Positions 33,766 to 42,321 of a stretch of 64,000 nt of DNA are shown here, in pieces. Both the position numbers and the translations under genes were made by a program. The stretch spans positions 2,294,001-2,358,000 of the forward strand of contig NZ_CP007035.1 of NCBI RefSeq assembly GCF_000243115.2, given 5' to 3'. The notes below the pieces were generated by a model, which was given only the letters and a program-made list of their open reading frames with translations, did no database searches and had not been told where the DNA came from. How positions within the stretch are numbered: the first letter of the stretch is position 1; each line of letters starts with the position of its first letter. This DNA comes from Niabella soli DSM 19437. Lineage in GTDB: Bacteria; Bacteroidota; Bacteroidia; Chitinophagales; Chitinophagaceae.

Positions 33766-33813
33766 CAAATTCTCACATTTACACATTTTCACATTTTCAA
33801 ATTTTCAAATTTA
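33766..33813. repeat. Octad array, 6 units (CACATTTT/CAAATTTT), abutting a start codon
   Basis: Six 8-bp words in unbroken phase from 33766 to 33813. The next gene's ATG begins at 33816, two bases after the array, so the array supplies its whole translation-initiation region. Confidence 0.85.
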
Positions 33814-33815
33814 TC

Positions 33816-34547
33816 ATGAAGCGCTTACTTTTTTCGGCAGCCGTGGCGCTGTCCCTGATCTTCTCCGGCTGTGATTCATTACAATCCGTAGGCGGAGGTT
33901 TATCGCAATTACAAATGGCCGCGGGGTTGCGGGAAGCATTGACGCAGGGCCTTTTCAGCGGTTTTGAGGCTTTTGCCAACCCCAACCAGGGCAACCCATT
34001 GGTGCGTTTTGCTTTTCCGGGAGATGCCGCAAAAATAGAAAATACACTGCGTAACCTGGGCTTATCATCCGTCGTAAACTCCATGACTGCAAAATTTACG
34101 AATGCCATGGGGCAGGCCGTTGTGGAAGCCAAACCGGTGTTCCTCAGCGCAGTAAAAAATATGAGCATCACCGATGCCGCCTCCCTCCTGCTCACCACCA
34201 ACCGGCATGCGGCAACCGAATACTTCAAAGCACAGATGAGCCCTGAATTGATGAACCGATTCCGCCCGATTGTGGCCAATACCGTGCGCACAAACGGCGC
34301 TGATGCGGATTACCAAAAACTGGTCAGGGCCTATAACGCCATTCCCTTCCTGAGTAAAAAACTGGAACCAAATCTGAACGAGTTTATTGCCGGGCGGGCA
34401 ATTGACGCCCTGTTCTTATCTGTAGCCAACGAAGAAGAAAAGATACGGACCAATCTTGCCTTCAGAAAAACGGCTCTATTGCAAACGGTCTTTGGTTATG
34501 CTGATCAGCAAATGAGAGCTGGCAACGGTGGGTTCCGGCCGCGGTAA
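33816..34547 (+). CDS. DUF4197 domain-containing lipoprotein
   Basis: 243 residues. The signal peptide ends in LIFSGC (Cys about residue 19), so it is a lipoprotein. The rest fits DUF4197 over its length: GLREALTQGLFSGFEAFANP, KIENTLRNLGL, SITDAASLLLTTNRHAATEYF and KLEPNLNEFIAGRAIDALFLSVANEEEKIRTNLAFR. It is mostly helical. Members are periplasmic or membrane-anchored proteins of unknown role. The initiation region is made of octad words. Confidence 0.9.
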   Translation: MKRLLFSAAVALSLIFSGCDSLQSVGGGLSQLQMAAGLREALTQGLFSGFEAFANPNQGNPLVRFAFPGDAAKIENTLRNLGLSSVVNSMTAKFTNAMGQAVVEAKPVFLSAVKNMSITDAASLLLTTNRHAATEYFKAQMSPELMNRFRPIVANTVRTNGADADYQKLVRAYNAIPFLSKKLEPNLNEFIAGRAIDALFLSVANEEEKIRTNLAFRKTALLQTVFGYADQQMRAGNGGFRPR

Positions 34548-34739
34548 AGAGGTCATGCGTTCACGGTTAAGTCTCACGCGGCGACACAAAGGAGCAGCGG
34601 TGCAGCGGAAGGTTTTATTAAATCTGCGAAGGCTGTTAGCACCCTGAAATGTTATGGTCGCCCCCATTTCGGCAAACGGTGCCGTTATTTTTATACCTTT
34701 AAGCAGGAACCCCGTTTTAATCTCTAAAATAGTAAACTT

Positions 34740-35246
34740 ATGACTGATCCAAATTACGGGCCTCAGGGTCCGGCAGAACCAAACCCGTTTAACAATTTAT
34801 TGCCCGTACAATACGGCAATTTCTGGGAGCGATTCGCGGCCGCGCTCATTGATGGCCTCGTTATTGGCGTTGCCTGGTCCATTATCGCTTCGCTTTTGGG
34901 TATTAATTTTTTAGACAGACACATTATAGAATCTGATTCGGGGAGCGGTGTATTCAACTACTGGTCGTTTGGTCCCCGGCAGGGAGTGCCCATCCTGATT
35001 TATTGGTTGTATTTTGCCTTTATGGAATCGGGCCCCAAACAAGCCACACTGGGTAAAATGGCGCTCGGTTTAAAAGTGACCAATACCCATGGGCAGCCCA
35101 TAAGCTTTCTGAATGCGACCGGCCGTTTTTTTGGTAAATACGTTTCTGCGATCATTCTGTTTATCGGGTTCCTGATGGTGCTTTGGGACGACAAATGCCA
35201 GGCGCTGCACGATAAACTGGCCGGAACGCTGGTCGTAAAGAAATAA
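34740..35246 (+). CDS. RDD family membrane protein
   Basis: 168 residues. NFWERFAAALIDGLVIGVAW contains the family's R...D pattern (Arg and Asp near residues 31 and 38). Three or four membrane helices follow: LIDGLVIGVAWSIIASLLG, VPILIYWLYFAFMESG and YVSAIILFIGFLMVL. The C-terminal WDDKCQALHDKLAGTLVVKK is typical for RDD proteins. It sits in the inner membrane. The role is unproven; some RDD proteins have been linked to ion exchange. The N-terminal ~25 residues are Pro/Asn-rich. Confidence 0.9.
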   Translation: MTDPNYGPQGPAEPNPFNNLLPVQYGNFWERFAAALIDGLVIGVAWSIIASLLGINFLDRHIIESDSGSGVFNYWSFGPRQGVPILIYWLYFAFMESGPKQATLGKMALGLKVTNTHGQPISFLNATGRFFGKYVSAIILFIGFLMVLWDDKCQALHDKLAGTLVVKK

Positions 35247-35282
35247 ATATTGAAGTCGTTTACACTTTCAGAGTCCTTTGCA

Positions 35283-35390
35283 TTTCCCGCAGATAACGCC
35301 GATTTTTTACGCTGATATCCGCAGAAAATCGATCTGCGGATATCAGCGGTGTATTAGATCTGCTTAAAATCAGCGGGAAAGCCAGATGCA
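35283..35390. repeat. Nested inverted-repeat element with a 16-bp perfect palindrome core
   Basis: The core arms (35310-35325 and 35333-35348) are perfect 16-bp inverted copies of the CGCTGATATCCGCAGA type around a 7-nt loop. Outer arms TTTCCCGC...AGCGGGAAA extend the pairing to about 35283-35390. Related fragments occur at 1309-1353 and 60604-60680. It lies after the RDD gene and could also terminate transcription. Confidence 0.75.
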
Positions 35391-35484
35391 ACATTGCTTC
35401 TATAAAAAGTTTAAACAACTTTAGTAAAAAATTAAAGCCGGCTGAAAAATCAACCGGCTTTTAATAAACTATTTTTTAGGAGAC

Positions 35485-35736
35485 TTATAGAGCTTCTGCC
35501 CCCTCAATCAAAACCATTACTTTATTATGCAGCACCTCTACAAATCCGCTCTGGATCTGGAAGAAACCGGGCGCTTCTTTTTGATTAAGGATCTTCAGCT
35601 TCCCTTCCTTCAATGCTGCGATCATTGGCGCATGCTTATCCAATACTTCAAAAGAACCGGAAATACCAGGCAACTGTACCCCGCTCACTTCGCCAGTGAA
35701 AATCTTTTTTTCGGGGGTTAATATTTCTAATGTCAT
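35485..35736 (-). CDS. atpC: F1-ATPase epsilon subunit, short form
   Basis: 83 residues. Epsilon links the rotating central stalk to the c-ring. The sequence covers only the N-terminal beta-barrel domain (MTLEILTPEKKIFTGEVSGVQLPG...SFEVLDKHAPMIAAL, then GFVEVLHNKVMVLIEGAEAL). The usual C-terminal two-helix domain, which inhibits ATP hydrolysis in many bacteria, is absent. Short epsilon subunits are usual in Bacteroidota, so this is not a truncation. It follows atpD with a 109-bp spacer made largely of octad words. Confidence 0.93.
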   Translation of the reverse strand: MTLEILTPEKKIFTGEVSGVQLPGISGSFEVLDKHAPMIAALKEGKLKILNQKEAPGFFQIQSGFVEVLHNKVMVLIEGAEAL

Positions 35737-35744
35737 ATAATTTA

Positions 35745-35784
35745 ATGTGGAAATGTGGAAATGTGGAAATGTGGAAATGTGGAG
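35745..35784. repeat. Perfect tandem octad array, 5 x ATGTGGAA (last unit ATGTGGAG)
   Basis: Five units from 35745, four of them identical, begin 8 bp upstream of the atpC start on the minus strand. They lie inside the atpD-atpC operon. Confidence 0.9.
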
Positions 35785-35808
35785 TTAGTAATTTAATCAG
35801 CCTATTTC

Positions 35809-35841
35809 CACATTCTCATATTTTTCACATTCTCACATTAT
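35809..35841. repeat. Octad array, 4 units (CACATTCT type)
   Basis: CACATTCT words, one stretched to 9 bp, run to within 4 bp of the atpD stop codon. They are complementary in sense to the ATGTGGAA array 25 bp away, so the two can pair in the transcript. Confidence 0.8.
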
Positions 35842-35845
35842 TTTA

Positions 35846-37396
<1,551 letters not shown>

Positions 37397-37487
37397 TTAT
37401 TCGCTTTAACCCTGAATAATTATTCAGAACCAATTAATAATTATTAATAAGCTGTGGAAAAAACGTTAAATATCTGTTCCGCTCTCT

Positions 37488-37495
37488 TATTTTTG
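37488..37495 (+). promoter_or_regulatory. -7 element (TATTTTTG) of the L,D-transpeptidase gene
   Basis: A perfect TAnnTTTG on the plus strand, 43 nt before the ATG at 37539. It is divergent from the atpD promoter. Confidence 0.5.
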
Positions 37496-37538
37496 TATAA
37501 ATATTCTGCTAACCAATTAAAAATAATCTCATTATCCT

Positions 37539-39311
37539 ATGGTTGTTCAACGCGCGCTGATCGCAATTTTTATTATATCCCTTTTTACGATTGTTTCCTG
37601 TAAACACGAAGAAAAAAAAGTAAGAGAGAAAGTGATCCGGGTGGAAAAACCGGTCACCAAGGTGGATATCACCATTGATACCGCCAATGCCTTTAATCAA
37701 CTATTTATAGATAGTTCACTGGTAAACAAATTTTTATCATCCGGAGACCTGAGCGACACTCTTATCAACCGGATTAAAAGTTTCTACAACAGCCGCAACT
37801 ACCAATATGCGTGGTTTTCCCCTGAGGGATTGCCGGAACACACGGTTTCCTTCTGGAACATGCTTAAGAATTACCTCAATTATTCAAAAGACTCCACCGT
37901 CTATAATAAGGCGCTGGCTGCCAAAATGGAATCAATCATTAACGCCGATAGCTTACGGATCCGGAACGACTCCACTTACCAGCGCCTGGAACTTTCACTC
38001 ACCAAATATTTTTATTTGTTTGCCGATCACGCCTATGCCTATGATCCCGGTTTCGACATGAAAACGCTGGAATGGTATATTCCCAAGAAGAAATTAACGC
38101 TCGAAGGCATGCTCGATTCCGCTATTGCGGGAAAAGGACAGTTTTCCGAAGCTTACGCCCCTACCAATCCGCAGTATAAAAAACTGCGCCAGCAACTGCA
38201 AAAATACAAGGCCATAAAAGACGCCGGGGGCTGGCCAAAAGTGAATAGCCCGGTAGAAGTTATGAAGCGCGGGTTTAAGGACCCTTCCGTTAAGACGCTA
38301 AAAAAACGCCTGAAAATAGAAGGATTCCTGGAAGGAGAAGACAGCACATTTACTAATACTTATGATTCTGCGCTTGCAGATGCGGTAAACGCCATTAAAA
38401 AAGTTTACGGTTATAAGGAAGACGGCACCGCAGGAAAAACATTTTTAAAAGATGTGAACGTTTCCATTGACGAGCGGATACAACAGATCCTTATCAATAT
38501 GGAGCGCATGCGCTGGATACCTACGGAAACCAGGGATTCCGGTCGCGCCATTATGGTAAACATACCCGAGTATAAAATGCATGTTTATGAAAACGGGCGA
38601 CCGGCCTGGGATATGAATGTAGTGGTGGGCAAAGAAAGCAATAACACTACCGTGTTTACCGGTGTTTTAAAGACGGTGGTATTCAGCCCGTACTGGAATG
38701 TTCCTACCAGCATCGTAAAAAAAGAGATGCACGGGCACCCCAGCACCGGCTATCTTGAAAAAAACCATATGGAAATTGTGAATGGCCAGGTTCGACAGAA
38801 ACCCGGCCCCTGGAACTCTCTGGGGTTGGTGAAGTTCCTGTTCCCGAACAGTTATAATATCTATTTTCATGATTCGCCGGCAAAAAGCCTGTTCAATAAG
38901 GACAAACGCAGTTTCAGCCACGGATGCATCCGCTTGCAGGAGCCGTCAAAATTTGCTGCTTATGTGCTGGACGATTCCGCCCATTGGGATGCATACAAAA
39001 TAGATTCCGCCATGCACAGCTATAAAGAAAAATATGTGCGCGTAAAGCACCCCATACCGGTGCTGATCACTTATTTCACTTCCTGGGTAGATGATGAGGA
39101 CGCATTGAACTTCAGGGAGGATATTTACGGGCACGATGCGATAATAGCCAAGAAGATGTTCCTCAACAGCGTGGGCACCACCTACTCCCGCCAAAAGGCC
39201 ATCAGGGATAGTTTACAGCAGGTAAAGGATTCCATCAAGGCTAAGGAACTGGAATTAAAACAGAAAAGAAAAGCCGATAGTTTGCGGCGGGTGGCCCGAG
39301 GGATACGCTGA
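37539..39311 (+). CDS. L,D-transpeptidase lipoprotein (YcbB-like, YkuD domain)
   Basis: 590 residues. A lipoprotein signal ends in FTIVSC (Cys about residue 21). A large N-terminal helical part (about 45-235) resembles the scaffold domain of YcbB-type enzymes. A peptidoglycan-binding-like stretch follows (KDPSVKTLKKRLKIEGF... about 245-300). The YkuD catalytic domain ends in SFSHGCIRLQEP with His461 and nucleophile Cys463. The C-terminal 30 residues are a Lys/Glu/Asp-rich coil. Such enzymes make 3-3 cross-links in peptidoglycan in the periplasm. The spacer to the next gene is a 12-unit heptad array starting at the stop codon. Confidence 0.92.
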   Translation: MVVQRALIAIFIISLFTIVSCKHEEKKVREKVIRVEKPVTKVDITIDTANAFNQLFIDSSLVNKFLSSGDLSDTLINRIKSFYNSRNYQYAWFSPEGLPEHTVSFWNMLKNYLNYSKDSTVYNKALAAKMESIINADSLRIRNDSTYQRLELSLTKYFYLFADHAYAYDPGFDMKTLEWYIPKKKLTLEGMLDSAIAGKGQFSEAYAPTNPQYKKLRQQLQKYKAIKDAGGWPKVNSPVEVMKRGFKDPSVKTLKKRLKIEGFLEGEDSTFTNTYDSALADAVNAIKKVYGYKEDGTAGKTFLKDVNVSIDERIQQILINMERMRWIPTETRDSGRAIMVNIPEYKMHVYENGRPAWDMNVVVGKESNNTTVFTGVLKTVVFSPYWNVPTSIVKKEMHGHPSTGYLEKNHMEIVNGQVRQKPGPWNSLGLVKFLFPNSYNIYFHDSPAKSLFNKDKRSFSHGCIRLQEPSKFAAYVLDDSAHWDAYKIDSAMHSYKEKYVRVKHPIPVLITYFTSWVDDEDALNFREDIYGHDAIIAKKMFLNSVGTTYSRQKAIRDSLQQVKDSIKAKELELKQKRKADSLRRVARGIR

Positions 39312-39394
39312 ATGCAGAATGCTAAACGCTAAATGGCAATCGACAGACGTAAAACGTCAAACGTTAGCCATCAAACCTCAAACATCCGACATTT
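39311..39394. repeat. Heptad array, 12 units, filling the whole spacer
   Basis: Exactly 84 bp in unbroken 7-bp phase. AATGCAG/AACGCTA words change through ATCGACA and AACGTCA to AACATCC and GACATTT. It begins on the last base of the transpeptidase stop codon and ends 5 bp before the next ATG. Confidence 0.9.
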
Positions 39395-39399
39395 GTAAC

Positions 39400-40596
39400 A
39401 TGAACATTATTGAGGTAACCACGCCGGAGCTGGCAAAATCATTTTTACTGGTAAACGTTATCATCAACCGGGGAGATCCGAATTATATCCGCCCGCTGGA
39501 TAAAGACGTGGAAGAAGTATTTGATCCTGCAAAAAATAAGGCCTTCCGTTCCGGAGAAGCGATCCGCTGGATCCTGAAAGATGCCGATGGTAAGCTAATA
39601 GGCCGTATCGCGGCGTTTGTTAATAAAAAATATAAAACCAAGGGCGATGACGGCCCCGTGGGCGGAATAGGATTTTTTGATTGTATTAACGACCAACCCG
39701 CCGCCAGCCTGCTATTGGATGCGGCTAAGGCCTGGCTGCAGGAAAGAGGAATGACGGCGATGGACGGTCCTATTAATTTCGGGGAGCGCGATAAATGGTG
39801 GGGATTGGTGGTGGAAGGTTTTGATCCGCCGTTGTATTGCATGAACTATAACGCACCTTATTATAAAGACCTGCTGGAGCACTATGGCTTTAAGCCCTTT
39901 TTCTACCAGGCCTGTTTTAGCCTTGACGTAAAGAATCTTTTACAGGAGAAATTTTACGCACGGCATGCTGCGTTGGCAAGGGATCCCAATTTTTCAGCCG
40001 TCACCATTCAAAAGAATAACCTGAAAAAATACGCCAAAGATTTTACGCTCGTTTATAATAAGGCCTGGGCGGGGCATGGCGGTTTAAAACAAATGGAAGA
40101 ACGGGCGGTTTTAAAACTGTTCCAAAGCATGAAGGCGGTGATGGACGAGCGGATCTGCTGGTTCCTCTACTATAAAGAAGAGCCGATCGGGATCTGGCTC
40201 AACCTGCCCGACCTCAACCAATGGTTCAAATACCTCAATGGAAAGTTCGGGTTGATCGGCAAACTAAAATTCCTCTGGTACAAAAGAACCCGGCCCAATA
40301 AAAAATTTGTGGGCCTGGTTTTCGGTATTGTGCCGGAGTATCAGTCCCGGGGCGTTGATGCTTACTTCATTGTAGAGGGCGGCAAAGTGATCCAGGATTG
40401 CCAGGTTGGCCCGGACGGGTATAAAGTGGGCAACACCATTTATGATCAAAATGAACTGCAATGGATCGGAGAGTTTAATCCTAAAATGATCAATGTGGCA
40501 AAATCGCTGGGCACTTATCTCAGCCGCAGGCTGTGCACCTATCGCTATAATTTCGACCGGGAAAAAGAATTTAAAATGCACCCGGTATTGCATTGA
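39400..40596 (+). CDS. GNAT-like acyltransferase-fold protein, unknown substrate
   Basis: 398 residues from ATG 39400. The ATG at 39319 would add 27 residues of translated heptad array and is rejected. The N-terminal half has a GNAT-like arrangement: IRWILKDADGKLIGRIAAFVN (strand pair), GGIGFFDCINDQPAASLLLDAAKAWLQERGMTAMDGPINF (loop-helix-strand) and YKDLLEHYGFKPFFYQACF. The C-terminal half repeats a similar order (CWFLYYKEEPIGIWLNLPDL; GLVFGIVPEYQSRGVDAYFI). It could be a double-GNAT protein. It is cytoplasmic. No specific substrate can be inferred. Confidence 0.7.
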   Translation: MNIIEVTTPELAKSFLLVNVIINRGDPNYIRPLDKDVEEVFDPAKNKAFRSGEAIRWILKDADGKLIGRIAAFVNKKYKTKGDDGPVGGIGFFDCINDQPAASLLLDAAKAWLQERGMTAMDGPINFGERDKWWGLVVEGFDPPLYCMNYNAPYYKDLLEHYGFKPFFYQACFSLDVKNLLQEKFYARHAALARDPNFSAVTIQKNNLKKYAKDFTLVYNKAWAGHGGLKQMEERAVLKLFQSMKAVMDERICWFLYYKEEPIGIWLNLPDLNQWFKYLNGKFGLIGKLKFLWYKRTRPNKKFVGLVFGIVPEYQSRGVDAYFIVEGGKVIQDCQVGPDGYKVGNTIYDQNELQWIGEFNPKMINVAKSLGTYLSRRLCTYRYNFDREKEFKMHPVLH

Positions 40597-40621
40597 ACTA
40601 AATATCTTATAATGTATAATG

Positions 40622-40653
40622 AATAAAGGCGGCCGTTAATGGCCGCCTTTATT
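40622..40653. terminator. Bidirectional terminator between convergent genes
   Basis: A 13-bp perfect stem (40622-40634 with 40641-40653) and a 6-nt loop have A/T runs on both sides. It serves the GNAT-like gene and the convergent lipoprotein gene. Confidence 0.9.
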
Positions 40654-40674
40654 TGTTGGTACTACCAAAATGAT

Positions 40675-41049
40675 TTAACGGCTGCAATTAGCCCCCCAGG
40701 CGTTGCCATCTTTGGTTAGTGCAATACTAAGCTTATTGGCATTGATGGACAGACCACCAGAGTAACCGTTCACGGTGCCAATATACCCCTGGTCACCTTT
40801 TGCCATCTGTACATTTGAAATGGTAGGGATATTGTCTGAAAAGTGAAAATCATAACGATCGCCTACTTTTACAACCTCAACCGAACCATTCGAATTGCTG
40901 ATATTCGCAGACCCCGTGTAGGAAACACTTCCCGTGTATTTTCCCACAAACAAATTATTATCGGCCGGGTTATCGCTTTTACTACATGATGCAACGAGAA
41001 CAATTACCGCAATCAGCATAAGGTTTAAAAACTTAGAAACTGCTTTCAT
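40675..41049 (-). CDS. Small lipoprotein, unknown function
   Basis: 124 residues from ATG 41049 (MKAVSKFLNLMLIAVIVLVASC, lipobox at Cys22). An earlier ATG at 41115 would put 22 residues in front of the signal peptide and is rejected. The mature part is a compact beta-rich domain (FVGKYTGSVSYTGSANISNSNGSVEVVKVGDRYDF...) with many Gly, Ser and Asn, like small META/lipocalin-style Bacteroidota lipoproteins. The penultimate residues include a second Cys (WGANCSR). No partner is visible in the same operon. Confidence 0.7.
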   Translation of the reverse strand: MKAVSKFLNLMLIAVIVLVASCSKSDNPADNNLFVGKYTGSVSYTGSANISNSNGSVEVVKVGDRYDFHFSDNIPTISNVQMAKGDQGYIGTVNGYSGGLSINANKLSIALTKDGNAWGANCSR

Positions 41050-41234
41050 AGAAGTTTGATTTTTGATTAAAAAATAAATATTGATTCTATATAAACAAGC
41101 CCAATGCCAAAGCATAGGATTATTGTCCTAAAAATTTATTTTTCTAAAAAGAAATGTTAACATTAACAGGAAGTGATCTTGTAAACAGGCTAATTCCCTC
41201 ACGAGCAAACACTTTTACGGTCATTTTATTTTGT

Positions 41235-41242
41235 TAGTTTTG
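41235..41242 (+). promoter_or_regulatory. -7 element (TAGTTTTG) of the UPF0173 hydrolase gene
   Basis: A perfect TAnnTTTG ends 16 nt before the ATG at 41259. Confidence 0.55.
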
Positions 41243-41258
41243 TGCTAAATAATGCATA

Positions 41259-41936
41259 ATGAAATTTACTTTTTACGGACAATCCTGTTTTTTGATCGAA
41301 TTAAATGGTAAGAAATTCTTATTTGATCCGTTCATTACGGGAAATGAACTGGCAAAAAACATAGACGTCAACGGCATTGTTGCAGATTACATCCTGGTAA
41401 GCCACGGCCATGGCGATCATGCAGGCGACCTGGTTTCCATCGCGAAGAGAACCGGCGCCCTGGTTATCAGCAATTTTGAGATCATTACCTGGCTGCAACT
41501 ACAGGGTGTTACCAACGTGCACCCGATGAACTTTGGCTCCTACGATTTTGACTTTGGCACGCTTACCCTAATGCAGGCACAGCACAGCAGCAGCTTTATG
41601 GACGGCAGTTATGCGGGCGCCGCAGGCGGATTTATCCTTAATGCTCCCAAAGGCTGCTTTTATTACAGCGGCGATACCAGTTTAATGCTGGACATGCAAT
41701 TAGTTCCCCACTATGCAAAACCAGATGTGGCCATTCTTCCCATCGGAGGCAATTTTACCATGAATGCCCGGGACGCGGTAAAAGCCAGCGATTTCATCCA
41801 ATGCGATCACATTATAGGCGTTCATTTCGACACCTTTGGCTATATCAGGATCGATCATGAAAAAGCCCGGAAACTATTTGAAGACGCAGGAAAGCAACTA
41901 TTAATTCCTGATATAGGGGCCACTTACGATCTGTAA
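41259..41936 (+). CDS. Metal-dependent hydrolase, UPF0173 (metallo-beta-lactamase fold)
   Basis: 225 residues, cytoplasmic. The metal-binding motif HGHGDH (His49, His51, Asp53, His54) is intact. Further ligands are AQHSS (His near 108), YYSGDTSL (Asp) and IGVHFDTFGY (last His). This order matches UPF0173 hydrolases such as the UlaG-like family. The physiological substrate is unknown. The gene has its own promoter and is followed by a spacer rich in GC palindromes before the efflux operon. Confidence 0.92.
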   Translation: MKFTFYGQSCFLIELNGKKFLFDPFITGNELAKNIDVNGIVADYILVSHGHGDHAGDLVSIAKRTGALVISNFEIITWLQLQGVTNVHPMNFGSYDFDFGTLTLMQAQHSSSFMDGSYAGAAGGFILNAPKGCFYYSGDTSLMLDMQLVPHYAKPDVAILPIGGNFTMNARDAVKASDFIQCDHIIGVHFDTFGYIRIDHEKARKLFEDAGKQLLIPDIGATYDL

Positions 41937-41955
41937 TCGCTGGTTGTTTTTTGTT

Positions 41956-41981
41956 GCCGGGAAGCCGGAAAAAACGGGAAG
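41956..41981. repeat. GCCGGGAAGCCGGAAA repeat, copy 1
   Basis: The first 16 bp match copy 2 at 48145 exactly, and the following CGGGAAG is also shared. It lies 20 bp after the UPF0173 stop codon. Confidence 0.7.
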
Positions 41982-42016
41982 GATTTGTTTTTCACTGGTT
42001 TCGCGAATTATAGCTT

Positions 42017-42112
42017 TTCTATCGCCTCCGGCGATCTAGTTTATAACCGGCTATGCGGGGCTTGCAGCCGCGCATCCTTATTCTATCGCCTCCGGCGATC
42101 TAGTTTATAACC
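42017..42112. repeat. 32-bp direct repeat, two identical copies, 32-bp spacer
   Basis: Copies at 42017-42048 and 42081-42112 are identical. Each holds a small hairpin, ATCGCC-TCC-GGCGAT. The 32 bp between them hold GCGGGGCTTGCAGCCGCGC, itself partly palindromic. Confidence 0.85.
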
Positions 42113-42321
42113 ACTTAGAAATTAAGCCCATTAAGAAAAGAACTTAATCCCACTTAACTCCTTACTATTTTTAATTTTGAGCCCCTTAATTTTTGACAGA
42201 ACACTGATCCAAGCTGCCTTTTACCGATAGTTTTTGCCTACAGACAGTTTTTTGCTCTTTAACCGTCATATATATGTCGAAATTCACCTTGCTACAAAAA
42301 TTAAATTACCTATTAAACAGT

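Larger units (their letters stand above)
41937..42321. other. Spacer with palindromic and direct repeats upstream of the efflux operon
   Basis: No gene is visible. It carries a GCCGGGAAGCCGGAAA repeat (from 41956; second copy at 48145), a 32-bp direct repeat in two copies (42017-42048, 42081-42112) and ACTTAA-rich degenerate repeats (about 42113-42170). A TAnnnTTTG-like sequence near 42223 is a weak promoter candidate. Confidence 0.65.

Noticed and set aside
35485-35736. Truncated atpC as a pseudogene
   Set aside because: Short epsilon subunits lacking the C-terminal helices are normal in this phylum, and the frame is intact.
39319-39399. Upstream start (ATG 39319) for the GNAT-like gene
   Set aside because: The added 27 codons are translated heptad array, and the conserved-looking protein begins at the ATG at 39400.
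42017-42112. CRISPR-like repeat-spacer-repeat (32-32-32 bp)
   Set aside because: Only two copies, a partly palindromic GC-rich spacer and no cas genes in the window. It fits a dispersed palindromic repeat better.
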